From JANNPJ01 sp965200525 (lineage in GTDB: Bacteria > Actinomycetota > Actinomycetes > Actinomycetales > Kineosporiaceae): 64,000 nucleotides of DNA. Shown here one piece after another: positions 16,579 to 26,083 of the stretch. Every line of letters starts with the position of its first letter. The stretch's first letter is position 1. The notes under the pieces were generated by a model. That model searched no databases. It was given only the letters and a program-made list of their open reading frames with translations, and was not told where the DNA came from. The stretch covers positions 3,968,001-4,032,000 of the forward strand of contig OZ241368.1 of assembly GCA_965200525.1 (NCBI GenBank), read 5' to 3'. A program made the translations under genes and the position numbers.

Positions 16579-19500
16579 ATGAACGCGACCGAGATCCGCC
16601 GTCCCTACCGGAACCGCCTCCTGACGGGCGCCTTCGCGCTGGCCCTGACCGCCGGGGCGCTGCTTGCCCGGGCCGACCCGGCCACCGCGACCGTCGTTCG
16701 CTCCGCCGCGCTCGCCGCCGCCCCCGCGGTCGCGCCGACCCCGATCGTGGAGGGAAACGCCCGGTTCGAGGTTCTCAGCCCGACCCTGGTCCGGATGGAG
16801 TACGCCGGGGACGGCGCCTTCCAGAACGCCACCACGTTCAGCGCGGTCAACCGCGACTTCCCGGCCCCGGCCTACACCACCGACGTGTCCTCCGACGGCT
16901 ACCGCGAGATCCACACCAGCGCCCTGACCCTGCGTTACCAGCAGAACAGTGGCCCCTTCACCCCGGCCAACCTGTCCGTCCTGCTGGCCGGCACAAATGT
17001 CACGGCGGCACCGGCCTTCCCGTCCTACTGCGCGTTCGGCACCACCTGTGAGGCCGAGAACGCTCTGCTGGCCGGCTTCGCCGCCCCTGCCTACGACCAC
17101 ACCGGTTACACCGGAACCGGATTCGCCGCCGGCTTCACTCACACCGGCAGTGCTGTCAGCCAGGACGTCGCCGCCGTGCCCAGCGCCGGCACCTACCGGC
17201 TGGCCGTGCGATTCGCCAACGCCAACGCCGCGCGGACCCTGTCGACCACGATCAACGGCAGCGCCGGGCCGGCCGTCACCCTGCCCTCCACGTCGTCCTG
17301 GAACACGTGGTCCACGACTGCGGTCGACGTCAGCCTGCGGGCCGGGTCCAACACGATCCGGATCAGCATGGCCGGCTCCGACTCCGGCAACGTCAACCTC
17401 GACAGCCTCGCGGTTACGCCGTCCACCACCACCACCTACCCGGCCGCGCAGACCGCTCTGGCCCTGACCGGCTACGGCGCCGGACCGAAGAACGTTCTCG
17501 GCGGCTGGTCGCGCTCGCTCGACAACCCGGGCGTGCTGCCGGTGCCCACCCATCCGGGCCTGCTGGACCGGGACGGCTGGTACCTGCTGGACGACACCCG
17601 CACCGCCCTCCTGTCGGCCGGTCACACGGTGAGCGACCGGGCCGGCCACGGCGCCCAGCCCTACCAGGACGGCTACTTCTTCGGGTACGGGCAGAATTAC
17701 ACCCAGGCCCTGGCCGACCTCAACACCTTGACCGGCCCGAGCAACCTGCTGCCCGAATCCGCCTACGGGGTCTGGTTCTCGCGGTACGGCGCCTACACCA
17801 CGGCCGACTACCAGAACACCCTGCTGCCGACCTTCCGCAGCACCCACACCCCGATCGACTGGCTGGTGGTGGACACCGACTGGAAGTCCCCGAGCCAGTG
17901 GAACGGCTGGAACTGGAACTCAGCCCTCTTCCCCGACCCCCAGGCGTTCCTGACCTGGACCAAGCAGCAGGGCCTGTCGGTGTCGATGAACATCCACCCG
18001 ACGATCGACAGCAACGACCCGAAGTTCGCCGCCGCCAACAGCGCCGCCGGCGGGCTGACTCTGGACGGCGGCAGCACCTACCGCTTCGACTGGTCGATAC
18101 CGGCCCAACTGTCGGCCTACCTCAACCTGCACCAGGGCTTCGAGCAGCAGGGCGTGCGCGAGTGGTGGCTCGACTACTGCACCAACTGCGGGGCCTCCAC
18201 CGCCTCGGACGAGCACCTGGCCCCGGACAACCTGATCAACCAGGCCTACGCCGACGACGGCACCGCCAAGGGCCTGCGCGGGTTCTCGTTCGCCCGGATC
18301 GGTGGCTCGGAGGAGGGCAACGACGACGGCAACTACCCGATCGGGCCGTGGTCGGAGCGGCGAAACAGCCTGCAGTTCACCGGTGACACCCCGGCCACCT
18401 GGGACATGCTGGCCAACGAGGTGCAGTTCACCGCGGGCGAGGCCGCGGCCGGCTTCTCGAACGTCAGCCACGACATCGGCAGTTTCCACGGCGGCCACCT
18501 GGCCGACGACCTCTACGCCCGGTGGGTGCAGCTGGGCACCTTCCAGCCGGTGGACCGGCTGCACTCCGACCACGGCGACCGGCTGCCCTGGAACTACGGC
18601 GCCGCCGCCAACGCCAGTGCCGGCCGGTTCCTGCGGCTCCGCGAGGCACTCGTGCCGTACACGTACACCCTGGCCCGCCAGGCCAACACCACCGGCGTGC
18701 CGATCGTGCGCCCGCTCTACCTGCAGTACCCCGCTCAGGCCGGTGCCTACACGGCGTCCAACGAATACCTCTTCGGGCCGAACGTGCTGGTCGCCCCGAT
18801 CACCACCGCCAGTGACGCCAACGGCAACGCCGCCAGCAACGTCTGGGTGCCGCCGGGCAGCTGGAGCGACTTCTTCACCGGCCAGACCTACACCGGCCCG
18901 GCCAACGTCACCATCACCGACCCGCTCGCCCAGATGCCGGTCCTGATCAGGGCCGGCGGCATCATGACCACCCGCACCGACTACGTCGACCACGCCACCG
19001 CGGCGCCGCTGAACCAGCTGACCGTGAACGTTGCCGCCGGGGCCGACGGCCGCTTCAGCCTCTACCAGGACGCCGGCGAGGGCCCCGGATACAGCAGCGG
19101 GCAGTCCACCAGCTCGCCGATCTCCTGGAACGACGCCGCTCGCACCCTCACCGTCGCCGCGACCACGGGTACCTTCAGCGGCGCCGCGACGTCGCGGGCC
19201 TACACCCTGCGGCTGTCCAACTCGGGCGCGCCGACCGCGGTCAGCCTCGACGGCGTCCAGCTGCCCGAGACGGCCTGGTCGTACAACGTCAACCGGCGCA
19301 CGGTCACCGTCACCACCGCCGCCCTGCCGGTCACGGCTGCCCACACCGTCAGCCTGAGCGGGAGCGCCACCGCCAACCCGGCCGCCGGTGAGGTGATCGG
19401 CACCGGCGGGCTCTGCCTGGACGTGCGCGGCGGCACCGCCGCCGACGGACAACCGATGCAGCTGTTCACCTGCAACCACACCGCGGCCCAGACCTTCGCC

Positions 19501-20139
19501 CACCCGGCGGCTCAGACCCTGACCGTGCTGGGCAAGTGCCTCGACGTGGCCGCGGGCGCCACCGCCAACCACGCCCTGGTCGACCTGGCCACCTGCACCG
19601 GCTCGCCGGCCCAGGTGTGGTCGCTGCGAGCCGACGGCGAGCTGCTCAACCCCGCGTCCGGGCGCTGCCTCGACGATCCGGACGGCAACACCACACCGGG
19701 GGCGGTCCAGCTGCAGATCTACGACTGCAACGCCGGCCGCACCCAGGTCTGGAAGCTGCCGCCGGTGCCGGTCACCGGGCCGGGCGGCCTGTGCGCCGAC
19801 GTCCCCAACGCCGATCCCGACCCGGGGGCCGCGGTGCAGTTGTGGACCTGTAACCAGAGCGACGCCCAGCGCTGGTCGGTTCCCGGTGACGGAACCGTCC
19901 GGGTGTTCGGCAAGTGCCTGGACGTCGCCGGCGGGCTCACCGCCAACGGCACCGCCGTCCAATTGTGGGACTGCAACGGCTCCGCCGCCCAGACCTGGTC
20001 CAGTGCTGCCGACGGCACCCTGCGAAACCCGCAGTCGGGCCGGTGCCTGGACGATCCGGGCAACACCCGGAAGGCCGGTGACCGGCTGGAGATCTACGAC
20101 TGCAACACCTCCGCCGCCCAGCAGTTCCGGCTGGGCTGA
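16579..20139 (+). CDS. Secreted GH31 glycoside hydrolase with CBM35-like insert and two ricin-type lectin domains
   Basis: A 1186-residue exo-enzyme. It has a signal peptide (1-36, ending around PATA), an N-terminal beta-domain, a CBM35-like insert (about 156-285, CEAENALLAGF, NVNLDSLAV), and a GH31 barrel with the likely nucleophile D532 in WWLDYC and acid/base D603 in FTGDTPATW, plus WLVVDTDWK and HDIGSFHGG. A C-terminal GH31 sandwich follows, and six QxW-type beta-trefoil repeats from about 940 onward (GLCLDV, GKCLDV and GRCLDD forms, twice), making two ricin-B lectin domains. Alpha-glycosidase or alpha-xylosidase activity is plausible; the substrate is not fixed by sequence alone. AGGAG precedes the ATG. 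Confidence 0.92.
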   Translation: MNATEIRRPYRNRLLTGAFALALTAGALLARADPATATVVRSAALAAAPAVAPTPIVEGNARFEVLSPTLVRMEYAGDGAFQNATTFSAVNRDFPAPAYTTDVSSDGYREIHTSALTLRYQQNSGPFTPANLSVLLAGTNVTAAPAFPSYCAFGTTCEAENALLAGFAAPAYDHTGYTGTGFAAGFTHTGSAVSQDVAAVPSAGTYRLAVRFANANAARTLSTTINGSAGPAVTLPSTSSWNTWSTTAVDVSLRAGSNTIRISMAGSDSGNVNLDSLAVTPSTTTTYPAAQTALALTGYGAGPKNVLGGWSRSLDNPGVLPVPTHPGLLDRDGWYLLDDTRTALLSAGHTVSDRAGHGAQPYQDGYFFGYGQNYTQALADLNTLTGPSNLLPESAYGVWFSRYGAYTTADYQNTLLPTFRSTHTPIDWLVVDTDWKSPSQWNGWNWNSALFPDPQAFLTWTKQQGLSVSMNIHPTIDSNDPKFAAANSAAGGLTLDGGSTYRFDWSIPAQLSAYLNLHQGFEQQGVREWWLDYCTNCGASTASDEHLAPDNLINQAYADDGTAKGLRGFSFARIGGSEEGNDDGNYPIGPWSERRNSLQFTGDTPATWDMLANEVQFTAGEAAAGFSNVSHDIGSFHGGHLADDLYARWVQLGTFQPVDRLHSDHGDRLPWNYGAAANASAGRFLRLREALVPYTYTLARQANTTGVPIVRPLYLQYPAQAGAYTASNEYLFGPNVLVAPITTASDANGNAASNVWVPPGSWSDFFTGQTYTGPANVTITDPLAQMPVLIRAGGIMTTRTDYVDHATAAPLNQLTVNVAAGADGRFSLYQDAGEGPGYSSGQSTSSPISWNDAARTLTVAATTGTFSGAATSRAYTLRLSNSGAPTAVSLDGVQLPETAWSYNVNRRTVTVTTAALPVTAAHTVSLSGSATANPAAGEVIGTGGLCLDVRGGTAADGQPMQLFTCNHTAAQTFAHPAAQTLTVLGKCLDVAAGATANHALVDLATCTGSPAQVWSLRADGELLNPASGRCLDDPDGNTTPGAVQLQIYDCNAGRTQVWKLPPVPVTGPGGLCADVPNADPDPGAAVQLWTCNQSDAQRWSVPGDGTVRVFGKCLDVAGGLTANGTAVQLWDCNGSAAQTWSSAADGTLRNPQSGRCLDDPGNTRKAGDRLEIYDCNTSAAQQFRLG

Positions 20140-20181
20140 CCGCTCAAGGACCAGGGGGTCGAACCGGGGCCTGCGGACGCT

Positions 20182-20210
20182 GGCCGGCCCGGCCCTGATT
20201 CGGGCCGGCC
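20182..20210. terminator. Strong bidirectional terminator
   Basis: Perfect 10-bp arms GGCCGGCCCG (20182-20191) and CGGGCCGGCC (20201-20210) with a 9-nt loop, midway between two convergent genes (stops at 20139 and 20232). Confidence 0.75.
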
Positions 20211-20231
20211 GGCTCCCACGGGCTGCCGCGC

Positions 20232-21248
20232 TCAGCGCCGACGCGCGGTCGCGGTCAGTTCGGCGGCGCCGTAGCTGTTGTCATCGGGGTTCAGCGTGAC
20301 GCCGGGCGCGATGAGCTCGTCGATCCGGTCCAGGGCGGCCCGGCTCAGGGTGATCTCGGCGGCGGGCAACTGCGACTGGAGTTGCTCCAGCGTCCGCGGC
20401 CCGATGATCGCCGACGTCACGCCGGGGTGGTTGATGACGAAGGCGATGGCCATCTCGATCAGGGTGATGCCCTCGCGTTCGGCCAGCAGGGCCAGCTCCT
20501 CGACGATCTCGAGCTTGCGCTGGTTGGCCGGGCTCGACATGTCGAACCGGGCGCGGGGGCGGGCCGCGGAGGTCGGGGTGCCGGCGGCGTCCTTGCGCCA
20601 GCGGCCGGAGAGCCACCCGCCGGCCAGCGGGCTGTAGGTCAGCGTGCCCATGCCGTGGCGCCGGGTCGTGGGCAGGACGTCCTCCTCGATACCGCGCACC
20701 AGGATGGAGTACGGCGGCTGCTCGGTGACGAACCGCTCCAGGTTGCGCTCGCGCGCGGCCCACTGCGCCTCGACGATGTGCGAGCCGGAGTACGAGGACG
20801 AGCCGAGGTAGCGGACCTTGCCCTGCCGCACGAGATCAGTGAGCGCGCCCAGGGTCTCCTCGACGTCCATCAACGGGCTGGGCCGGTGCACCTGATACAG
20901 GTCGATGTAGTCGGTGTCCAGGCGGCGCAGCGAGTCCTCGACCGACCGCATGATCCACTTGCGGGAGCCACCACCCATGTTCGGGCCCTCGCCCATCGGC
21001 ATGAAGAACTTCGTGGCCAGGACGACGTCGTCACGGCGGCCCTTCAGGGCCTCACCGACGATCTCCTCCGAGACGCCGCCGGAGTACACGTCGGCGGTGT
21101 CGACGAAATTGATCCCGGCCTCCAGCGCCCGGTGGATGACGCCGACGGAGTCGGCCCGGTCGTCGTTGCCCCACGGGCCGAACATCATCGCCCCCAGGCA
21201 GAGCGGGCTGACGGACAGGCCGGTGCGTCCCAGAAGTCGGTATTCCAT
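20232..21248 (-). CDS. Aldo/keto reductase (YghZ/AKR12-13-like)
   Basis: A 338-residue NADPH-dependent oxidoreductase. Tetrad residues are D50 and Y55 (INFVDTADVYSGG), K80 (LATKFF) and H121 (YQVHRP). The N-terminus MEYRLLGRTGLSVSPLCLGA and the cofactor segment SAIIGPRTLEQLQSQL are typical. Start 21248 was taken at this family N-terminus. It follows the cupin gene (43-bp gap), and both are divergent from an XRE regulator, a common actinobacterial arrangement. Confidence 0.92.
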   Translation of the reverse strand: MEYRLLGRTGLSVSPLCLGAMMFGPWGNDDRADSVGVIHRALEAGINFVDTADVYSGGVSEEIVGEALKGRRDDVVLATKFFMPMGEGPNMGGGSRKWIMRSVEDSLRRLDTDYIDLYQVHRPSPLMDVEETLGALTDLVRQGKVRYLGSSSYSGSHIVEAQWAARERNLERFVTEQPPYSILVRGIEEDVLPTTRRHGMGTLTYSPLAGGWLSGRWRKDAAGTPTSAARPRARFDMSSPANQRKLEIVEELALLAEREGITLIEMAIAFVINHPGVTSAIIGPRTLEQLQSQLPAAEITLSRAALDRIDELIAPGVTLNPDDNSYGAAELTATARRR

Positions 21249-21291
21249 GGTCGTTCCCCTTCGCTGTGGTGCGGTGCCGGGTGCGGTGAGG

Positions 21292-21690
21292 TCAGCCGAG
21301 GTAGTCGGCGTCCGCGACGTGCTCGAGCCAGGTCGTGGTCCTCGCCGGATCGTCGGCGGCATCGAGCATGGCCAGGTGCTCCATGAAGGAGTCCGGGGCG
21401 GCGCCGTGCCAGTGTTCCTCTCCCGGCGGGCAGTACGCGGTCTGACCGGCCTGCAGCTCCACCTTGTCGCCGCCGCGTGACTGGACCCAGGCCACGCCCT
21501 GGGTGATATGCAGGGTCTGGCCGTGCGCGTGAGAGTGCCAGGCGGGGTGGGCTCCGGGCGCGAACCGGACCCTGGCCACGATCATGCGCTGCCCCGGCTC
21601 GCGGGGCGAGGCGATCGGGTCGAGCCAGACATCGCCGGTGAACTGCTCGGGCGGGTTCTTGGTGGTGGCGGTGCGCGGGTCGATCTGCAC
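21292..21690 (-). CDS. Cupin-domain protein
   Basis: A 132-residue single-domain cupin. Motif 1 is HPAWHSHAHGQTLHITQG (metal-ligand His cluster) and motif 2 is AYCPPGEEHWHGA with further His. It is similar to the cupins found beside aldo/keto reductases and carboxymuconolactone-decarboxylase-like proteins. GTG start. It is the first gene of a unit with the reductase and probably controlled by the divergent XRE regulator. Confidence 0.88.
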   Translation of the reverse strand: MQIDPRTATTKNPPEQFTGDVWLDPIASPREPGQRMIVARVRFAPGAHPAWHSHAHGQTLHITQGVAWVQSRGGDKVELQAGQTAYCPPGEEHWHGAAPDSFMEHLAMLDAADDPARTTTWLEHVADADYLG

Positions 21691-21891
21691 AGCAGCTCCT
21701 CAGGTTTGCTCAGGTTTCCGATGTCGCGGTCGAACGGCTCTGGGCTGATCTACGCCGGCTCTCGAGCGGCCCGGCTGCGGGCCGGTCCCTGACAGCCAGT
21801 CAACTGCGCTGGTGGGCGGCGGGGGAGTTCCTGTCGTGACCGGTACTGGCAGTGCCTCCCGGTTGCCGGCTGGGCCGCCTACCGTGGAGGC

Positions 21892-22794
21892 ATGGGCACC
21901 CTCGACCTTCGCTCCGAGATCCGCGACTTCCTCGGCACCCGCCGCGCCCGGCTCACCCCGGAACAGGCAGGTCTGCCCGCCTACGGCGGCAACCGCCGGG
22001 TCAAGGGGCTGCGGCGCGAGGAGGTGGCCATGCTGGCCGGGGTCTCGGTGGACTACTACGTCCGGATGGAGCGCGGCAGCCTCGGCGGTGCCTCCGAGAG
22101 CGTCTTGGACAACCTCGCCGACGCGCTGCGGCTGGACGAGGCCGAGCGCGCCCACCTGTTCGCGCTGGCGCGGGCCGGCGGCGCCCCCACCAGTCGGCGC
22201 CGCAAGACCCCCGCGCCCACGGTCCGCCCGGCCATCCAGCAGGTGCTCGACGCCGTCACCGACGCGCCTGCCTGGGTGCGCAACGCCCGCCACGACATCA
22301 TGGCCATGAACGATCTGGCCCGGGCCCTCTACGCGCCCGTCCTGGCCGATCCCCGCCGGCCCGCGAACACCACCCGGTTCGTCTACCTCGACCCCGAGGC
22401 GGCCGAGAAGTTCTTCGTCGACTACGACCGCATCGCCAAGGACGCCGCGGCGATGTTGCGGCTGGAGTCCGGGCGTAACCCGCACGACAAGGCCTTCATC
22501 GAGCTGATCGGCGAGCTGTCCACGCGCTCGGAGCTCTTCCGCCGGCGGTGGGCCGCGCACGACGTCAAGTTCCACCGCAGCGGGCAGAAGCGACTGCGGC
22601 ACCCCATCGTGGGTCAGCTCGACCTCGACTTCGAGTCGATGGAGCTGGCCTCCGAGCCGGGCTACCAGCTGAACATCTACACCGCCGCCGCCGGCACCCC
22701 GACCGCGGACGGGCTGAAGCTGCTCGCCTCCTGGGCCGCCTCGCAGGATCTGGCCACCGAGACCTCGGCAGCAGCATCGGGCGAGGCGACCTGA
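21892..22794 (+). CDS. XRE-family regulator with MmyB-type ligand domain
   Basis: A 300-residue regulator. The N-terminal helix-turn-helix (about 35-95) has VKGLRREEVAMLAGVSVDYYVRMERG and VLDNLADALRLDEAER. The MmyB-like domain (about 110-285) has PAWVRNARHDIMAMNDLARAL, and the end is LNIYTAAAGTPTADGLKLL. The gene is divergent from the cupin/reductase pair, which such regulators usually control. TACCGT at 21881-21886 lies 5 nt before the ATG, so a leaderless mRNA is possible; the GGAGG is only 1 nt from the ATG. Confidence 0.92.
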   Translation: MGTLDLRSEIRDFLGTRRARLTPEQAGLPAYGGNRRVKGLRREEVAMLAGVSVDYYVRMERGSLGGASESVLDNLADALRLDEAERAHLFALARAGGAPTSRRRKTPAPTVRPAIQQVLDAVTDAPAWVRNARHDIMAMNDLARALYAPVLADPRRPANTTRFVYLDPEAAEKFFVDYDRIAKDAAAMLRLESGRNPHDKAFIELIGELSTRSELFRRRWAAHDVKFHRSGQKRLRHPIVGQLDLDFESMELASEPGYQLNIYTAAAGTPTADGLKLLASWAASQDLATETSAAASGEAT

Positions 22795-22839
22795 GGTCCC
22801 TGCGTCCGGTCGAAACCTGGCTGCTGTCGGGGTGTTTTG

Positions 22840-22849
22840 GTGATATCAC
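22840..22849. promoter_or_regulatory. Perfect palindrome directly before the acetyltransferase gene
   Basis: GTGATATCAC ends 7 nt before the ATG at 22857, in a locally A/T-rich patch. TATCAC within it could be the -10 of a leaderless promoter, so the palindrome would sit on the promoter. No regulator is identified. Confidence 0.35.
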
Positions 22850-22856
22850 TGCAATT

Positions 22857-23408
22857 ATGCCGGACCTGATTCGGCCCACTGTCCTCGTGTACGCGTCCTT
22901 CCTGGCGGCCATGAGCGAGTTCGGTGACGAGAACCGCGGGACAGAGAGCGACCTCACCGCGATCGGTTACGAGATGCGCACTTTTGCCGGGTCGTGGGCC
23001 TCGCCGACCGGCTTCGCAGGGTACGTGCGCTGGCTGCGGGAGCAGGCGCGGGATGATGCGCCGCGGCCGGACGGATACGTGCCGAGCACGAACTTGTGGC
23101 TGGTGGACGGCGGCGACTACCTGGGCCGGATCGGCGTCCGGCATCGCCTGACCGCGCAGCTGCTCCAGGGCGGGGGGCACATCGGCTACGACGTGCGGCC
23201 CTCGGCCCGCCGGCGCGGACACGCCACCGCGATGCTCGCCGGGGCACTGTCGGTGGCCCGAGAGCTGGGAATCGGCCCGGCCCTGGTGACCTGCACGGTC
23301 GACAACGTGGGCTCGCGCGGGGTGATCGAGCGCAACGGAGGTGTCCTCGAGGACGAGCGCGCCGGCAAGCTGCGATTCTGGGTGCCGACCGAGCCGGCCG
23401 ATCTCTGA
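22857..23408 (+). CDS. GNAT-family N-acetyltransferase
   Basis: A 183-residue acyltransferase. The acetyl-CoA-binding segment is YDVRPSARRRGHATAMLAGAL (R-x-x-G-x-A pattern), preceded by the beta strand HIGYDV and followed by PALVTCTVDNVGSRGVIERNGG. The N-terminal part has an acidic FxDExRG-like segment typical of YitH/YesJ-like members. The ATG at 22857 gives a full-length protein; no Shine-Dalgarno sequence is seen. The substrate is unknown. Confidence 0.88.
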   Translation: MPDLIRPTVLVYASFLAAMSEFGDENRGTESDLTAIGYEMRTFAGSWASPTGFAGYVRWLREQARDDAPRPDGYVPSTNLWLVDGGDYLGRIGVRHRLTAQLLQGGGHIGYDVRPSARRRGHATAMLAGALSVARELGIGPALVTCTVDNVGSRGVIERNGGVLEDERAGKLRFWVPTEPADL

Positions 23409-23534
23409 GTGATGACGACGCGTGCCGTCCGCGCTGAGGGGTCCTGGCGTTACCGGGAATCTCGCCCTCCCACGCCACGGCGATCTGCGCTTGGCTGAGT
23501 ACGAACGCAGCACCTGCCCTCCCGAGAGAAGACC

Positions 23535-23909
23535 ATGACGACTTGGACACCGGAAGACCTCGACCGCGTGGCGACGGCGGACGAGCTCGACATCGCGACG
23601 TCGCGCGCTGACGGATCGTTGCGCGATTACGTCACGATCTGGGCGGTACGCGTCGACGCCGGCCTGTACGTGCGCTCGTACAAGGGCAATGACGGCGCCT
23701 GGTACCGGCACGCCCTCGAGCGGCCCGAAGGTCGCATCCGCGGCACCGGAGTGGAACTGGACGTCGCGTTCGAGCAACCGGACGACGTCGAGATCGCGGC
23801 CGTGGACGACGCCTACCGCCGCAAGTACGCCCGCTACGGCGACAACTACCTGGCGCCGATGACCGCCGCGAGTGCCCGGGCGGCCACGCTCCGGCTGGCC
23901 TCCCGGTGA
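23535..23909 (+). CDS. DUF2255 family protein
   Basis: A 124-residue protein with the DUF2255 pattern: TWTPEDLDRVATADELDIAT, TIWAVRVDAGLYVRSYKGND, GAWYRHAL, RIRGTGVELDV and YRRKYARYGDNYLAPM. The fold resembles the F420/FMN split-barrel (nitroreductase-like) proteins, but activity is not established. Its stop overlaps the GTG start of the MFS gene. Confidence 0.88.
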   Translation: MTTWTPEDLDRVATADELDIATSRADGSLRDYVTIWAVRVDAGLYVRSYKGNDGAWYRHALERPEGRIRGTGVELDVAFEQPDDVEIAAVDDAYRRKYARYGDNYLAPMTAASARAATLRLASR

Positions 23910-25171
23910 CCTTGGCCCATGACGACGTCGGTGACGGTGACCGCCCGACCGATATCGAGCCGGGCCCGGCACTGGGCGCCGGGCCCGCCACGACCAGGAT
24001 GAGGCCGGGGCTGACCCTGCTGTTCGCTGTGGCCGGAGGGGCCGCGGTCGGCAATCTGTACTGGGCCCAGCCGCTGCTCGACTTCATCGCCGGCGATCTG
24101 CACGCCGCCACCTCGAATGCCGGCTGGCTGATCACGGCCACCCAGCTCGGCTACGCGCTCGGCATCCTGCTGATCGTGCCGCTCGGCGACGTCACGGATC
24201 GGCGCCGGCTCATCCCGGTGATGATGCTGCTGGCCACCGCAGCCCTGCTGGCCTGCGCCGTTGCCCCCTCGATCGGCGTCCTGCTGGTCGCCGTCACCGC
24301 GCTCGGGCTGACCACCGTCGCCGGGCAGATCCTGGTCCCGCTGGCCGGTGACCTGGCCGAGGAGGCCAAGCGAGGGCAGGTTGTCGGCACGGTGGTGTCC
24401 GGCGTCCTCACCGGGATCCTGTTGTCGCGGACCATCAGCGGCCTGGTCGCCGGGGCGGCCGGCTGGCGGACCGTCTACGTCGCCGCCGCGATCGTGGACG
24501 TCGTGCTGGCGGCCCTGCTGTACCGGGCCGTCCCGCCGATGGAGCCCAAGACCCGGATGCGCTACCCGGCCCTGATCGCCTCGGTCGGTGCCGTGGTGGT
24601 CCGGGAGCGGACCGTGCGCTGGACCCTGGTTCTGGGGGCCACCGGGTTCGGGCTGTTCACCATGTTCTGGACGTCCCTGACCTTCTTGCTGTCCGGCCCG
24701 CCGTTCGACTACTCGGTCTCGGTGATTGGCCTGTTCGGACTGGCCGGTCTGGCCGGGGCGGTGGCGGTCCAACGAGCCGGGCGCCTGCACGACCGGGGCT
24801 GGTCGCTGCCGGCCACCGGCGCGGCCTGGACCCTGGTGCTGGTCTCCTTCACCCTCGCCTCGTTCGCGAAGCACAGCGTCGTCATCGTGCTGGTCGTGGT
24901 GGTCCTGCTGGACATCGCCGTCCAGGGGCTGAACATCCTCAACCAGGCCCGGATGCTGGCGATCTCCAGCACGGAACGAAGCCGGCTCAACACCGCCTTC
25001 GTCACCGGCAACTTCCTCGGCGGCGCGGCCGGATCCGCAGCGGCATCAGCGCTCTGGGCGGCCGGAGGCTGGACGGCGGTGACCGTCGCCGGGATGGTCG
25101 CCAGCATCTTCGCACTCGGGGTGTGGGCGGTAGGACGCCGGCACGCGCTCGTGGTGTCGCCCCCCGCCTAA
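23906..25171 (+). CDS. MFS transporter (DHA1-type, 12 spans)
   Basis: A 421-residue exporter. After a polar N-terminus of about 30 residues come around 12 spans. Typical marks are GNLYWAQPLLDFIAGDL, the motif A-like PLGDVTDRRRLIP, and LNILNQARMLAISSTERSRLNTAFV in the second half, as in the YcaD/AraJ-like drug and sugar efflux group. GTG start, overlapping the DUF2255 stop by 4 nt, so the two genes are coupled. Confidence 0.9.
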   Translation: MTLAHDDVGDGDRPTDIEPGPALGAGPATTRMRPGLTLLFAVAGGAAVGNLYWAQPLLDFIAGDLHAATSNAGWLITATQLGYALGILLIVPLGDVTDRRRLIPVMMLLATAALLACAVAPSIGVLLVAVTALGLTTVAGQILVPLAGDLAEEAKRGQVVGTVVSGVLTGILLSRTISGLVAGAAGWRTVYVAAAIVDVVLAALLYRAVPPMEPKTRMRYPALIASVGAVVVRERTVRWTLVLGATGFGLFTMFWTSLTFLLSGPPFDYSVSVIGLFGLAGLAGAVAVQRAGRLHDRGWSLPATGAAWTLVLVSFTLASFAKHSVVIVLVVVVLLDIAVQGLNILNQARMLAISSTERSRLNTAFVTGNFLGGAAGSAAASALWAAGGWTAVTVAGMVASIFALGVWAVGRRHALVVSPPA

Positions 25172-25255
25172 GCGAGCGGCTCGTCGCACGATCGATTGCC
25201 GGCGCGGGTCGCACGCCGCTTGGCCGACCCGTCGCCACGGGCTCAGACTGGCACG

Positions 25256-25579
25256 GTGGCCAATCTCCCGACCGCAGGCGCCGAGCCGACGCCCGACGGT
25301 CACTTCGTGATCATCAAAGGACGCCGCTGGCGGGCCACCGACCCCGACCTGCCGCCGGAAGCAGGCAAGGTGCTGCGCCACGAACTGATGAGTGCCCGCC
25401 GGGCGGTCGGGGCGGCACTGCGGGCCGAGGATCCGCCCGCCGAGCGGGCCGCCCGCGACCGGGTGCAGCGGGCCAAGGTGGCTCTGGGGGAGCGGGGTAC
25501 TCCGTGGTGGGAACAGTCGGCCCTTGAGCGGCGCGAACGCTGGCAGTCACTGGTGGGGGAGCTGACCGCCGATGAGTGA
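25256..25579 (+). CDS. Small basic protein paired with DUF3253
   Basis: A 107-residue soluble protein: HFVIIKGRRWRATDPDLP near the N-terminus, a long Ala/Arg-rich helix, and GTPWWEQSALERRERW near the end. Database names for such proteins are uninformative. It overlaps the DUF3253 gene by 8 nt, a pairing known in actinobacteria. An in-frame start at 25196 is possible; the GTG at 25256 matches the conserved part better. Confidence 0.65.
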   Translation: MANLPTAGAEPTPDGHFVIIKGRRWRATDPDLPPEAGKVLRHELMSARRAVGAALRAEDPPAERAARDRVQRAKVALGERGTPWWEQSALERRERWQSLVGELTADE

Positions 25580-25880
25580 GCACGACCCCGAACGAGGCGA
25601 AACCGGCGATCGACGTCTGGAGCAGACCATTCTGACCTTGCTGGAGCAGCGCCGGGCCGGCGCCACCATCTGCCCCTCGGAGGTCGCCCGGGCTCTCGGC
25701 GGGCCGGCCTGGCGAGAGCTCATGGACCCGGCCCGGGCAGCGGCCCGCCGGCTGATGGCGGCCGGAGAGGTTGAGATCACCCAGCGGGGTCAGGTGGTGC
25801 CCGATCCGACCGCCGTGATCGGCCCGATCCGGATCCGTCGCGCCGGCGCGAGCTCGCCGCCCTCGGGCCTCACCACCTGA
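25572..25880 (+). CDS. DUF3253 protein
   Basis: A 102-residue winged-helix-like protein with the DUF3253 pattern: LEQTILTLLEQRRAGATICPSEVARAL, WRELMDPARAAARRLMAAGEVEITQRGQVV, and GPIRIRR. It starts inside the previous gene (8-nt overlap). The following 203 bp (25881-26083) hold no clear gene. Confidence 0.85.
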   Translation: MSEHDPERGETGDRRLEQTILTLLEQRRAGATICPSEVARALGGPAWRELMDPARAAARRLMAAGEVEITQRGQVVPDPTAVIGPIRIRRAGASSPPSGLTT

Positions 25881-26083
25881 CTCGAAGTGACAGCAGGTCA
25901 GCAGCTCTCGTGCTGGTGCGCCGGCTGGGGTCTGCGTGATGTCGACCGACCATAGGCAAGATCGAATCGGGAACACAAGCCACATTCACGGACCTTACGC
26001 AAGCTTGAACTTCGCGAAGGGTGGCCGGTCCTTCACATCACGGCACGCCGTCCGCGACTACAGGCGTCCGGATCGGATCGTCG

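Noticed and set aside
17920..19962. 680-codon reverse ORF opposite the GH31 gene
   Set aside because: Repetitive Gly/Val/Arg composition and no domain; the forward frame has clear GH31 and lectin motifs.
25881..26083. Possible small gene or RNA in the 203-bp gap
   Set aside because: Only short palindromes such as CTTCGCGAAG were seen; no ORF with a start and no stable conserved-looking structure.
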